Below are positions 6,788-15,323 of a stretch of DNA of 51,389 nucleotides, in pieces. The position numbers and the translations under genes are program-made. The stretch covers positions 1 to 51,389 of the forward strand of contig CAYRMN010000003.1 in the NCBI GenBank assembly GCA_964425575.1, in the 5' to 3' direction. Source of the stretch: CAYRMN01 sp964425575 (GTDB lineage: Bacteria; Patescibacteriota; Patescibacteriia; 2-12-FULL-60-25). Each line of letters begins with the position of its first letter. Position 1 is the first letter of the stretch. The notes under the pieces are model-generated. The model did not search any database. It was not told the origin of the DNA and worked only from the letters and a program-made list of their open reading frames with translations.

Positions 6788-8201
6788 ATAAAATGATTAG
6801 ACGCGTTAGTTCTTCAATTTTCTCCTTGGTCATATCTCGTGTTCTCGTTTCCAAGTTCAAGCGCAGTAACGGTTCCGTATTCGAGGCCCGGACACTGAAC
6901 CACCAATCTTGATCTGGATTGGACGGATCGCGGAATTCCATGCGAATACCATCGATGTCGGAAATTGAGCTGGCGAGCGACACATACTTTTCACGGATAT
7001 GGGCCATCACGGTTGATTTATCTTGAACCGTAAAATTGATTTCACCGGAATGAACATACCGCTGTACTGATGTCCATATTTCGGAAAAAGGCAGTCTCTT
7101 GTCAGCAAGAAGTTTTAATACAAGCAGCATCACCAAATCGGTCGATTCTGCATTCGAAAGAGCCCGAAAGTAATAATGCATGGAAATCTCTCCCGCAAAA
7201 ACCGCTCCCTGCTCTTTCATCTGATGTTTAATAAACGCATGACCTACTCGGCACATATCGCCTACCCCTCCAGCGGCTTGAATCATTTCTGAAACAGCCC
7301 AAGAAGAACGTAAATCGTACAGCACTCTGCTCCCAGGTTTTTGCAGCAATACTTCTTGCGCCAAAAGTGCAGTCATCAAATCACCCGGAACTGGAGCGCC
7401 CATTTCATCCACAAAACCGATACGGTCGGCATCACCATCAAAGGCAATACCGAACTGGCAGCCCTCCTTCACGACCAGCTCAGAAAGATCATGTAGCGTC
7501 TCTTGCTTGAGCGGATTCGCTTCATGGTTTGGGAAATTCCCATCTGGTTCAAAATACAAGGGAAGAACCTCAAGCCACGGGCAACGAGCGAGTAAGTCCG
7601 GCAAGACATGACCGGCCATACCATTACCAACATCAATCCCCACTTTGATGCGTGGCATGACTGACGGCAGAGCCGCGAGTTCAAAGACACGATCAAGATA
7701 CCGAGAAAGGGCAGCGCGATCTTCCAAAACCTCCCCTGGCTTCAATACCCCCCCTAGCCCCCCCTTGCCAAGGGGGGGGATCATCGAATCTGATCGGAAC
7801 GCGGCTTCGAGTTCCTCCATGCCACTTCCCTGCCCAATTGGACTTGCATCACCACGGACCAACTTAAAGCCATTGTATTTTCCTGGATTATGCGAGGCGG
7901 TCACCATGACACCAAGATCAACCTTTTCTGTCGACATACTCACGGCGCTGTAAAAAAGCGGCGTACTGCACAAACCGATTTTGATAACCTCAATCCCATA
8001 ACGCGTTAGTTCATTAACAAGAGCCTGTTCCAGTGCTCCAGATGTCAGGCGCATATCACGTCCAACAAGAACACGACGAGGAGCAAAGACCGTTATCAAA
8101 GCCCGCACTAAACGACAGGTAAACGTTTCATCGATCTCCTGAGGCGAAAGGCCTCGGATATCATAGGCATGAAAGACGGAAGGGAGAGCGGAGGAAGTCA
8201 T
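6786..8201 (-). CDS. manB: Phosphomannomutase/phosphoglucomutase
   Basis: This 471-aa alpha-D-phosphohexomutase interconverts hexose-6-phosphate and hexose-1-phosphate, feeding nucleotide-sugar and polysaccharide synthesis in the cytoplasm. It shows the opening FHAYDIRGL, the active-site serine loop TASHNPGKYNG (Ser103), the metal-binding loop DGDADR (255-260), the sugar-specificity loop GEISMHYYF, and the C-terminal phosphate-binding RASNTEPLLR. Residues about 141-156 (IPPLGKGGLGGVLKPG) do not belong to the family. They are encoded by a C-run/G-run palindrome (7758-7779) and look like an in-frame repeat insertion in a surface loop between domains 1 and 2. The motifs do not decide between mannose and glucose. 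It is divergent from lemA. Confidence 0.93.
   Translation of the reverse strand: MTSSALPSVFHAYDIRGLSPQEIDETFTCRLVRALITVFAPRRVLVGRDMRLTSGALEQALVNELTRYGIEVIKIGLCSTPLFYSAVSMSTEKVDLGVMVTASHNPGKYNGFKLVRGDASPIGQGSGMEELEAAFRSDSMIPPLGKGGLGGVLKPGEVLEDRAALSRYLDRVFELAALPSVMPRIKVGIDVGNGMAGHVLPDLLARCPWLEVLPLYFEPDGNFPNHEANPLKQETLHDLSELVVKEGCQFGIAFDGDADRIGFVDEMGAPVPGDLMTALLAQEVLLQKPGSRVLYDLRSSWAVSEMIQAAGGVGDMCRVGHAFIKHQMKEQGAVFAGEISMHYYFRALSNAESTDLVMLLVLKLLADKRLPFSEIWTSVQRYVHSGEINFTVQDKSTVMAHIREKYVSLASSISDIDGIRMEFRDPSNPDQDWWFSVRASNTEPLLRLNLETRTRDMTKEKIEELTRLIIL
7748..7780. repeat. Palindromic repeat translated inside the phosphohexomutase gene
   Basis: CCCCCCCTT-GCC-AAGGGGGGG (7758-7779) plus a preceding C-run match the second half of the GTGACC-bounded elements at 16711 and 21729. 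Read through in frame, it adds the peptide PPLGKGGLGG to the enzyme. Confidence 0.7.
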
Positions 8202-8275
8202 AGATATTCATTGACCCTGGTGGTCTTTTCTGGTAGTGTTTTATTGTAGATTCATTCCATTTTAAACGCAATTGT

Positions 8276-8827
8276 ATGATGATTGGCTGGATTATTCTTA
8301 TTACTGTTGGAGCAATCGCCCTCTGGGCCATTCTGGTCTATAACGGTCTTATTACCCTCAAAAATCGAACGGACGAAGCCTGGGCAGACATCAACGTGCA
8401 ACTCAAACGTCGCTATGATTTGATTCCAAACCTCATGGAAACAGTCAAAGGCTATGCGAGTCATGAATCCGGAACCTTTCAAAAAGTTACCGAAGCTCGA
8501 ACCGCAGCTATGCAGGCGACGAGTGTCGCCGATAAAGCCGTTGCTGAGGGTGCGTTGAGCCAAACACTCAAAAGCCTATTCGCCGTTACTGAAGCGTATC
8601 CAGAACTGAAAGCAAATACCAATTTTCTTCAATTCCAAGAAGAACTTTCTGATACAGAAAATAAAGTCCAAGCCTCACGTCGCTTTTATAACGGCAACGT
8701 GCGTGATTTCAACATCAAGCTCCAGCTCTTCCCAACCAACCTGATTGGTGGAGTACTTGGCTTTACCAAACGCGACTTCTTTGAAATTGCGGAGAATGAA
8801 ACGGCCGTGCCTCAGGTGAAGTTCTAG
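8276..8827 (+). CDS. lemA: LemA family protein
   Basis: A 183-aa LemA-type protein: an N-terminal transmembrane helix (about 3-23), then a helical-bundle domain with the family signature VQLKRRYDLIPNLMETVKGY near residues 38-58 and the Phe/Asn-rich end RRFYNGNVRDFNIKLQLFPTN. LemA proteins are membrane-anchored, have no known enzyme activity and very often sit next to the htpX protease gene, as here; a role in presenting or sensing envelope stress substrates is suspected. Two adjacent ATG codons are possible starts. It is divergent from the phosphohexomutase gene with 74 nt between starts. Confidence 0.93.
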   Translation: MMIGWIILITVGAIALWAILVYNGLITLKNRTDEAWADINVQLKRRYDLIPNLMETVKGYASHESGTFQKVTEARTAAMQATSVADKAVAEGALSQTLKSLFAVTEAYPELKANTNFLQFQEELSDTENKVQASRRFYNGNVRDFNIKLQLFPTNLIGGVLGFTKRDFFEIAENETAVPQVKF

Positions 8828-8852
8828 CCACAGACGAGCACATCTATTTTTC

Positions 8853-8947
8853 GTCGTCCTGAGCGAAATGGAATGCAGTCGAAGGACCTATGATGAAATA
8901 TTTCCTAATAGATCCTTCGACTTCGCTAACGCTTCGCTCAGGACGAC
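8853..8947. repeat. GTCGTCCTGAGCG palindromic repeat, copy 1
   Basis: An imperfect inverted repeat bounded by GTCGTCC and GGACGAC. The left arm reads CCTGAGCGAA..GTCGAAGGA and the right arm ATCCTTCGACTTCGC..GCTCAGG. It lies between lemA and htpX. Related copies are at 9891, 25703, 47869 and 49806. Confidence 0.85.
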
Positions 8948-8976
8948 AAGTAGCCAGAATAAAATTCTAAACTCGA

Positions 8977-9882
8977 ATGTACTCCCAAATTGATAGCAAT
9001 CGCCGGAAATCCTGGCTTCTTATCTTTTTTTTCACAGGCCTATTAGCGCTCGCAGGCTGGGTGTATGGATATGTTGTGACTGATATGGGTTCGGGCGGGC
9101 TTGTTTTTGCCCTCATCGTCTCAATTAGCATGACACTCGTCTCATGGTTTGCAGGAGACAAAATCGCGCTCGCAACAAGCGGGGCCGTTGAGCTAACGGA
9201 ACGAAGTCAGTTTCCCCTCCTCTGGAATACTGTTGAAAATTTATCCATTACAGCCGGACTTCCCCGTCCTCGTATCTACATTGTTCAAGACGAATCTCCA
9301 AATGCGTTTGCAACGGGTCGTGATCCTGAACATGCGTCTGTCGCTGTGACGACTGGTCTGCTGTCATGCCTAGATAAAACAGAGCTGGAAGGCGTTCTGG
9401 CTCATGAACTCAGCCACGTTAAAAACTTGGATTCACGAGTGATGATGCTGGTTATTGTTCTTGTGGGCGCTCTTACCATTCTTGGAGATTACGTTCTTCG
9501 TTTTGGCGGTGGACGGCGGCGACGCGATCGGGACAGCGAGGGCGGTTCCGTCCTGATAATCGTCGGCCTCATCTTTCTGATTCTCTCGCCGCTGATTGGG
9601 CAACTGATCAAGCTCGCTGTCTCGCGTCGTCGTGAATATCTTGCCGATGCTTCAGGCGCGTTACTGACACGCTACCCAGAAGGATTAGCTTCCGCGCTAG
9701 AAAAAATTCGCGACGCCGGTACTCCCCTCCAACACGCCAGTAGCGCCACCAATCACCTATGGATTTCTGAGCCAGTTCCGACTTCCTCATCATGGAGCCA
9801 AAAAGTACAAGGCTTGTTTTCCACCCATCCCCCCATCAACGAACGAATCACCCAGTTGAGAGGTATGATTGATACACCATAA
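8977..9882 (+). CDS. htpX: HtpX-type M48 membrane metalloprotease
   Basis: A 301-aa zinc protease of membrane quality control. Two N-terminal TM helices (about 14-32 and 42-60) precede the catalytic domain with HELSH at residues 143-147, two more hydrophobic segments (about 155-175 and 190-212), and REYLADASGA, whose Glu is the third zinc ligand. The C-terminal end HPPINERI is typical of the family. It is known to act on misfolded membrane proteins together with FtsH in other bacteria. It follows lemA after a palindromic repeat. There is no Shine-Dalgarno sequence; TAAAAT ends 11 nt before the ATG and may be its own promoter. Confidence 0.95.
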   Translation: MYSQIDSNRRKSWLLIFFFTGLLALAGWVYGYVVTDMGSGGLVFALIVSISMTLVSWFAGDKIALATSGAVELTERSQFPLLWNTVENLSITAGLPRPRIYIVQDESPNAFATGRDPEHASVAVTTGLLSCLDKTELEGVLAHELSHVKNLDSRVMMLVIVLVGALTILGDYVLRFGGGRRRRDRDSEGGSVLIIVGLIFLILSPLIGQLIKLAVSRRREYLADASGALLTRYPEGLASALEKIRDAGTPLQHASSATNHLWISEPVPTSSSWSQKVQGLFSTHPPINERITQLRGMIDTP

Positions 9883-9890
9883 TCCCACTT

Positions 9891-9987
9891 GTCGTCCTGA
9901 GCGAAGCGTATGCGAAGTCGAAGGATCTATAAGGAAAATATTTTCTTTAGAAATCCCTCGACGTCACTCCGTTTTGCTCGGGACGAC
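9891..9987. repeat. GTCGTCCTGAGCG palindromic repeat, copy 2
   Basis: An inverted repeat from GTCGTCCTGAGCG to GCTCGGGACGAC with an internal GTCGAAGGATC/GAAATCCCTCGACG pair. It lies between htpX and clpC, directly upstream of the clpC start region. Confidence 0.85.
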
Positions 9988-10016
9988 GGATAAAGATACT
10001 CACGTCCTGCACAACT

Positions 10017-12494
10017 ATGTTCTCCCCTGACCTCCTCAATCGTTTCACCACTCACCTTAAAGAAGCTCTGCAAAAGGCGCTCAGTTTTAGCGTGACCAAC
10101 GGCCGGGATATTGTCGAACCTGGAGATCTGCTAGTGGGATTGTTGCGCGAAAAAGGATCTATTGGGGCAGAGATGCTGCATAAAGCTAAACTATCCCTAG
10201 AGGCTGCAGAGACACACTTTTCTGGCTCACCCAGTCAATCCGCTCCTGTTGTAACGCCGGATCTTTCGCCAATCGTTAAACGTATCATCGAAAAATGCGT
10301 ACTAACTGCTCATCTATATGAGCATAAATACGTTGGCACAGAACATCTCTTGTCAGCTTTACTCACAGCTGAAGATTCCGCCCTGCTCGGTTTTTTTCAA
10401 GAACAAACAGTCGATCATACGCAACTGCGTGAACAGGTACTGCATGTATTGAAATCTACCTCGCGATTTCCAGACCTAACGCACGCTGGCGTTGACAACG
10501 AGGATATCGAGGAAGAGGTCGGAGAGACACAAGCTGGAGCTCCACGTCCTCATGGACAACGCCAATCGCGTACCTCTGCACTGGAAGCCTTTGCACGCGA
10601 ACTCACCAAACCAGATTTAGCCGAAATTCTTGACCCCGTTATTGGACGTGAACGAGAGCTTGAACGCGTAATAGAAATCCTATGCCGACGTACAAAAAAT
10701 AATCCCATTTTGCTGGGGGAGCCAGGGGTTGGAAAGACTGCTATTGTCGAAGGATTGGCCAAACGACTTGCGGCGGGTGAAGTTCCAGACTGTTTATATG
10801 GCAAACGCATTCTCTCTCTCGATCTTGCTCTGACCGTCGCCGGTACAATGTATCGCGGAGAATTCGAAGCACGCCTCAAGCAAATTGTGGAAGAAGCACG
10901 ACAAGATCAATCCGTCATTTTGTTTATTGATGAAATTCATACCATTGTCGGGGCTGGTTCAACCACTGGGTCGCTTGATGCCGCCAATATCCTCAAACCT
11001 GCCTTGGCTCGTGGGGAGATTCATTGTATCGGGGCCACAACCTGGACTGAGTACAAAAAACACATGGAAACCGATGCTGCGCTTGAACGACGTTTTCAAC
11101 CAATCACGGTTGAAGAGCCAACGGCTGAGGTAGCCTATTTGATGCTTCAAGGCCTCGAAGAGCGCTATGCGCGACATCATCATGTTCGGTATGAGCCGCA
11201 GGCCCTACATGCAGCCGTAGATTTGGCTGAACGGTATTTGACTGATCGTCTGTTTCCGGACAAAGCGATAGACTTGATGGATGAAGCTGCGGCACTTGTT
11301 GTCGCCCGACGCAGCTCACGCGAAACGCTGGAACGTCTAACTTCACTTGATATTGCCATTCAAGCAGCTGAAGAAACCAAGCAAGTAGCCGTAGAAGAAG
11401 CTCGACTTCAGGATGCAGAGGATGCCACACACGCCCTTAAACGCCTACAAAACGAACATCTGAGTTTAACGGAAGCAATGCAAAAGGCCCGAGAGAAAAA
11501 CATGCCTCTTGTTACAGCGCGTGATATTGCCCAGGTCGTGGCTCGCATGGCTAATATTCCTGTCACAACCATTCTTGCGACTGAACGAGAGCGCCTTTCA
11601 CAACTCGAAGATAACCTAAGGGTGATTATTCTTGGACAAGAACGTGCTTTGAGTGAGATGTCAGATGTTATGCGCCGGGCTCGACTAGGCCTGCACGATG
11701 CACATCGACCAAAAGCGGCCATGATGTTTGTCGGACCCTCTGGCACTGGAAAAACCGAAACAGCCAGAGCGCTGGCCAAAGAATTATTCGGCCGCGAGGA
11801 TGCGCTGATCAAGATCGACATGTCTGAATTTTCCGAAAGCCATACAGTATCAAAACTGGTCGGCTCCCCAGCTGGGTATGTTGGCTATCGTGAAAGCACT
11901 AAGCTCACTGACGCTATTCGAAAACGACCTCACTGTGTCGTCCTGTTTGATGAATTTGAAAAGGCACACCCGGATGTTCAGAATATTCTCCTCCAAATTC
12001 TAGAAGACGGACAAATTACCGATGGAACAGGCCGCGTCATCCCCTTTCGCCATGCCTATGTCATCCTAACCTCCAATGTCGGCTCTGATCAGTTGGGGAA
12101 AAAATCGCTTGGGTTTGGTGCTGATGGGGATTCCTTTGAACGCATGGTCCGCAGTGAACTTGAAGGACGTTTTCGTCCGGAACTCTTGAATCGACTTGAT
12201 CGTATCATTGTGTTCCAACCTCTCAATCCTCAATATCTCAAAAAGATTCTGCGACGTGAGCTGGATCAAATCTTAAAGAGAGTGGAGACTACGCAGCGTG
12301 TTGCCTGTACTGCTGGAGACGATGTGCTGGAGTGGCTTCTAACACAACCTCTACCTCCAGCCGAAGGTGCACGCGCTGTTCGACGACTTATTGAACGTGA
12401 AATTACCTCAGTTATTAGCCGTCTCCTCACAGAAAAACCGCAGAAAAGAAAAATCACCATGACGGCTACAGCGAAACGCTTAAACGTGGTGTAA
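10017..12494 (+). CDS. clpC: ClpC-type AAA+ unfoldase
   Basis: A two-ring Hsp100 ATPase that unfolds proteins, 825 aa. It has an N-domain with two Clp-N repeats (about 1-150), D1 with GEPGVGKTA (about 234) and FIDEIHT, a short helical middle region (about 440-500), and D2 with GPSGTGKTE and LFDEFEKAH. The loop KKSLGFG in D2 occupies the position of the ClpP-docking (V/I/L)GF loop, so partnership with ClpP is likely; no clpP lies in this window. Both ATPase sites look intact, in contrast to the second Clp protein at 44695. It starts the plus-strand run leading into the envelope cluster, with only 10 nt to the next gene. Confidence 0.93.
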   Translation: MFSPDLLNRFTTHLKEALQKALSFSVTNGRDIVEPGDLLVGLLREKGSIGAEMLHKAKLSLEAAETHFSGSPSQSAPVVTPDLSPIVKRIIEKCVLTAHLYEHKYVGTEHLLSALLTAEDSALLGFFQEQTVDHTQLREQVLHVLKSTSRFPDLTHAGVDNEDIEEEVGETQAGAPRPHGQRQSRTSALEAFARELTKPDLAEILDPVIGRERELERVIEILCRRTKNNPILLGEPGVGKTAIVEGLAKRLAAGEVPDCLYGKRILSLDLALTVAGTMYRGEFEARLKQIVEEARQDQSVILFIDEIHTIVGAGSTTGSLDAANILKPALARGEIHCIGATTWTEYKKHMETDAALERRFQPITVEEPTAEVAYLMLQGLEERYARHHHVRYEPQALHAAVDLAERYLTDRLFPDKAIDLMDEAAALVVARRSSRETLERLTSLDIAIQAAEETKQVAVEEARLQDAEDATHALKRLQNEHLSLTEAMQKAREKNMPLVTARDIAQVVARMANIPVTTILATERERLSQLEDNLRVIILGQERALSEMSDVMRRARLGLHDAHRPKAAMMFVGPSGTGKTETARALAKELFGREDALIKIDMSEFSESHTVSKLVGSPAGYVGYRESTKLTDAIRKRPHCVVLFDEFEKAHPDVQNILLQILEDGQITDGTGRVIPFRHAYVILTSNVGSDQLGKKSLGFGADGDSFERMVRSELEGRFRPELLNRLDRIIVFQPLNPQYLKKILRRELDQILKRVETTQRVACTAGDDVLEWLLTQPLPPAEGARAVRRLIEREITSVISRLLTEKPQKRKITMTATAKRLNVV

Positions 12495-12497
12495 TAT
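12492..12497 (+). promoter_or_regulatory. -10-like TAATAT before the acidic membrane-protein gene
   Basis: TAATAT ends 7 nt before the ATG at 12505. It overlaps the clpC stop and may start a leaderless transcript for the envelope cluster. Confidence 0.4.
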
Positions 12498-12504
12498 AGG
12501 TCGT

Positions 12505-13299
12505 ATGGCACAAGGAGGAACAAGCCCATTACGACGTGATGAAATCAATCGCGTTAGAGATTTTTCGCGTTTACAAAATCTTGAACGCCGACAACAAGCC
12601 CAAGAAACGAATACATCTTCCGGCGGATATGAATCAAGCCTTGGCGAAGATAATAGCCACATGAGAGATGCGCTCGGTGCGTCAGTACTTGACCTTCCTG
12701 ATGAAGATTTAGACGATGAGAATGAAGAGGAGGGCGAAGAGATAAATGAATTACCTTCAGCCCAAGCAGACAGTGCTGATCAGGCTGCCAAACAGAGGCA
12801 GATGACCAAGACCCGACAACAGTTTATTCCAACAGCCGAAGATGCGTTCTCGGGGCAGCAAACGAGCTCTAGCTCTCAAACAGGCTTGGCTGCTCAACGT
12901 ACATCTCGACCAGCGAATGCTCCAGTGAGTGCACAAGAGTTTGAAGCTGAGAGGAATAGAGACATCGCCCAAGCCGCTGCGGCAGAGGCGCTTCAGTCCG
13001 AGGCCAACGATCTAGAGCGTCTGCAAGGAGCGACCGTAGAGCAGAAATCTGGTACACAAACTGACGGTGGAGAAGAACCTCAAAATGTTTTTGACGTCAT
13101 CATTCGCGTGGTTAGACATAAAGAATTTGGGCTCCTCAAAACGTATATGAACCTTTTTGAGTCGCCTAATAAACTCATTAGCTTTGAGCTCTATTTCCTC
13201 GCGCTGTGTAATGCTCTACTCCAACTCCTCGCACCCATCATTATTATCGTCATTATCGTTGCAGGCGTCATTATGATGGCGCAAGGACTCTTGAAATAA
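12505..13299 (+). CDS. Acidic low-complexity protein with C-terminal membrane anchor
   Basis: 264 aa, no recognised family. Residues 1-60 are polar with many Arg and Gln. An acidic patch (about 70-95; DLPDEDLDDENEEEGEEI) is followed by a Ser/Gln/Ala-rich unstructured region to about 195, a predicted amphipathic helix (NVFDVIIRVVRHKEFGLLKTY), and one or two hydrophobic segments at the end (LLQLLAPIIIIVIIVAGVIMM). There is no signal peptide, so the large N-terminal part is probably cytoplasmic and the protein tail-anchored. It opens the gene run leading to the Cys-rich hydrolases, suggesting a cytoplasmic scaffold for that system; this is inferred from position only. Confidence 0.75.
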   Translation: MAQGGTSPLRRDEINRVRDFSRLQNLERRQQAQETNTSSGGYESSLGEDNSHMRDALGASVLDLPDEDLDDENEEEGEEINELPSAQADSADQAAKQRQMTKTRQQFIPTAEDAFSGQQTSSSSQTGLAAQRTSRPANAPVSAQEFEAERNRDIAQAAAAEALQSEANDLERLQGATVEQKSGTQTDGGEEPQNVFDVIIRVVRHKEFGLLKTYMNLFESPNKLISFELYFLALCNALLQLLAPIIIIVIIVAGVIMMAQGLLK

Positions 13300-13329
13300 G
13301 CCGGCTCTTTGTCGGGAGGCCGTTCATGC

Positions 13330-13335
13330 TACACT
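13330..13335 (+). promoter_or_regulatory. Extended -10 (TGCTACACT) of the propeller gene
   Basis: TACACT preceded by TGC ends 10 nt before the ATG at 13346, giving a leader of only a few bases. Confidence 0.5.
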
Positions 13336-13345
13336 ATGAACACCT

Positions 13346-14569
13346 ATGAGCGATCGAACCAAAAAAATCATCTTTGGTGTTGTATTTGTTATAGTGTCTG
13401 TGGGAATCGGATATGCGATCTATCGCTTCCTCTTCCAGCCACTTCTACCGAGTACGCCCACAACGCCATCAACGACACCAATCGGCCAGCTTCCTCAAGC
13501 AGGTACAGGAGGAAAGAAGCCACCTGTTTCCACACCTCCATCTACAGGCCTCATTAATGCGCCGTCCATTCCACAACCACCCACTCCGATACCTGTCTCT
13601 CAAACCACGCTTTTACGAGATGGTGTGACGCAAGCCGTATCAGCCACCGCCAATGGACAAGGCGTACGATTTTACAATCCGGATGATGGAAAATTTTATC
13701 GTGTGCTGCCAGATGGATCAATCGTTGCGTTGAGTAATAAGCAGTTTTTTAATGTCAAAAATGTGAGCTGGGGTCATACTACGGATAAAGCCATTCTTCA
13801 GTTTCCTGATGGAAATAATGTTTTTTATGATTTTCAGGAAAAACGCCAAGTAACACTTCCTCAACACTGGCAAGATTTTGACTTCTCCCCTGATGACCAG
13901 CAGGTCGCTGCTAAAAGCATTGGTTTGGATCCGGATAACCGCTTCTTGATCGTCGCCAAAAACGATGGGAATGAGGCACGAGCCATTGAACCACTTGGAA
14001 ACAATAGCGCAAACGTCACAGTCGATTGGTCACCAAATAATCAAGTAGTCGCCTTCTCAAATACCGGAGAACCACAGGGAGAAGGAGCTCAGCAGATTTA
14101 CCTCATCGGTGAAAATCATGAAAATTTTAAGGCCCTCATCGCTCCTGGACGTGGCTTTGTTCCAAATTGGTCTCCAACGGGTCAGCAACTTCTCTATAGC
14201 GTCTACCATGAACGAAACGATCTGAAACCATCCCTATGGGTCAGTCAGGCTGCTGGCGATCACATCGGAGAAAACAGACGAAGCCTAAACTTGAACACCT
14301 GGGCCGATAAATGCGTGTGGCAAGATGAATCACGACTCATTTGTGGTGTTCCTCAAAACCTTGATACAGGCGCCGGACTTGATCGTAGCCAATTTGCTGG
14401 AGTCCCAGATGATATCTATCGCGTTGATCTTCAAACGGGAGTATCAATAAAGATAAGCGCCGCCGATCAAAATCATCCTATTCGACAACCTGTCCTAAGT
14501 GCAGACAAACATAAGCTCATATTTACGGATGCAGTCACGGGACGTCTGTTCAGCTATCAACTTCCCTAA
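13346..14569 (+). CDS. Membrane-anchored beta-propeller (TolB/WD40-like) protein
   Basis: 407 aa. A basic start (MSDRTKK) and a TM helix (about 8-30) anchor it with the C-terminus outside. A Pro/Thr-rich linker (about 33-85) leads to a domain of repeated blades of the type seen in TolB/WD40-like propellers: DFSPDDQQVAAKS, DWSPNNQVVAFSN and NWSPTGQQLLYSV near residues 180, 230 and 275. Such propellers usually bind proteins or glycans and are not enzymes. The gene precedes the DsbA-like gene by about 50 nt. Given the neighbours, it may be an extracytoplasmic scaffold for the cell-wall hydrolases; that role is inference. Confidence 0.8.
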   Translation: MSDRTKKIIFGVVFVIVSVGIGYAIYRFLFQPLLPSTPTTPSTTPIGQLPQAGTGGKKPPVSTPPSTGLINAPSIPQPPTPIPVSQTTLLRDGVTQAVSATANGQGVRFYNPDDGKFYRVLPDGSIVALSNKQFFNVKNVSWGHTTDKAILQFPDGNNVFYDFQEKRQVTLPQHWQDFDFSPDDQQVAAKSIGLDPDNRFLIVAKNDGNEARAIEPLGNNSANVTVDWSPNNQVVAFSNTGEPQGEGAQQIYLIGENHENFKALIAPGRGFVPNWSPTGQQLLYSVYHERNDLKPSLWVSQAAGDHIGENRRSLNLNTWADKCVWQDESRLICGVPQNLDTGAGLDRSQFAGVPDDIYRVDLQTGVSIKISAADQNHPIRQPVLSADKHKLIFTDAVTGRLFSYQLP

Positions 14570-14620
14570 GGACATGTGTACACGGGCGATCCGCTCCAGA
14601 TTCAGAAAAATTTTTTCACT

Positions 14621-15316
14621 ATGAATACTCAACGAACGGTCATTCTCATCAGCATCATCTTTCTGTTTCTGATACTGAGTGGCAACTTAATCTATCGTCA
14701 GACGCAATTCACAAAAAACAACTATCCAGCCGGCGATATTCCTCAAACAGTGATGGATCAGCTCCTCCCAAAAACCGTTCCAATTGATTCCATTCGTCCT
14801 CCAGCACTGCGCGTATCTGACCCCATTCGATATAACAGCCCTACCTCAACAGTCTCCATTATAGAATATGGAGATTTTCAGTGTGACTATTGCCGTCAAA
14901 TGACTCCAGAATTAGAAAGCCTGGCTGCAGCCTATAAAGGGCGCGTTCGATTTGTCTGGCGTGATCTACCTTTGGAAGATCAACACCCAAATGCGCTTCA
15001 GGCTGCTATGTTCGCTCGCTGCGCAGGACAGCAAGGCAAGTATTGGGAGGCGCATGATGTATTAATGCAGGCCACAAGTCTGGGAGCAGCCATGCGGGAT
15101 ACAATCGCTTCTCAACTCGGACTCGACCGTCAACTGTTAACGGCGTGCGAACAAAATCCATCCATCACCGCAACTATTCGACAGGACGCAGAAGAAGCGC
15201 GAGCTGATGGTATCCAAAGTACGCCCTTCATTTTTATTGGGACTAAACCGTTCGAAGGAGTAACGAATATAGAGACCCTTCGTCAATCGTTAGAGATGTT
15301 TCTAGCTGCCCCATAA
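14621..15316 (+). CDS. DsbA/DsbG-like thiol-disulfide oxidoreductase
   Basis: 231 aa with an N-terminal TM or signal anchor (about 6-25) and a thioredoxin-fold domain. The active site is FQCDYCRQM (CDYC, about residues 87-90), and the cis-proline loop is QSTPFIFIG. This fits the DsbA/BdbD group that forms or shuffles disulfides in exported proteins. I chose the ATG that gives a clean signal anchor; an upstream GTG would add 15 polar residues. It lies 7 nt before the first of three exported proteins with 8 or more Cys in their N-terminal heads, so these are its obvious candidate clients. No DsbB/VKOR partner is visible here. Confidence 0.9.
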   Translation: MNTQRTVILISIIFLFLILSGNLIYRQTQFTKNNYPAGDIPQTVMDQLLPKTVPIDSIRPPALRVSDPIRYNSPTSTVSIIEYGDFQCDYCRQMTPELESLAAAYKGRVRFVWRDLPLEDQHPNALQAAMFARCAGQQGKYWEAHDVLMQATSLGAAMRDTIASQLGLDRQLLTACEQNPSITATIRQDAEEARADGIQSTPFIFIGTKPFEGVTNIETLRQSLEMFLAAP

Positions 15317-15323
15317 CTTTTTT

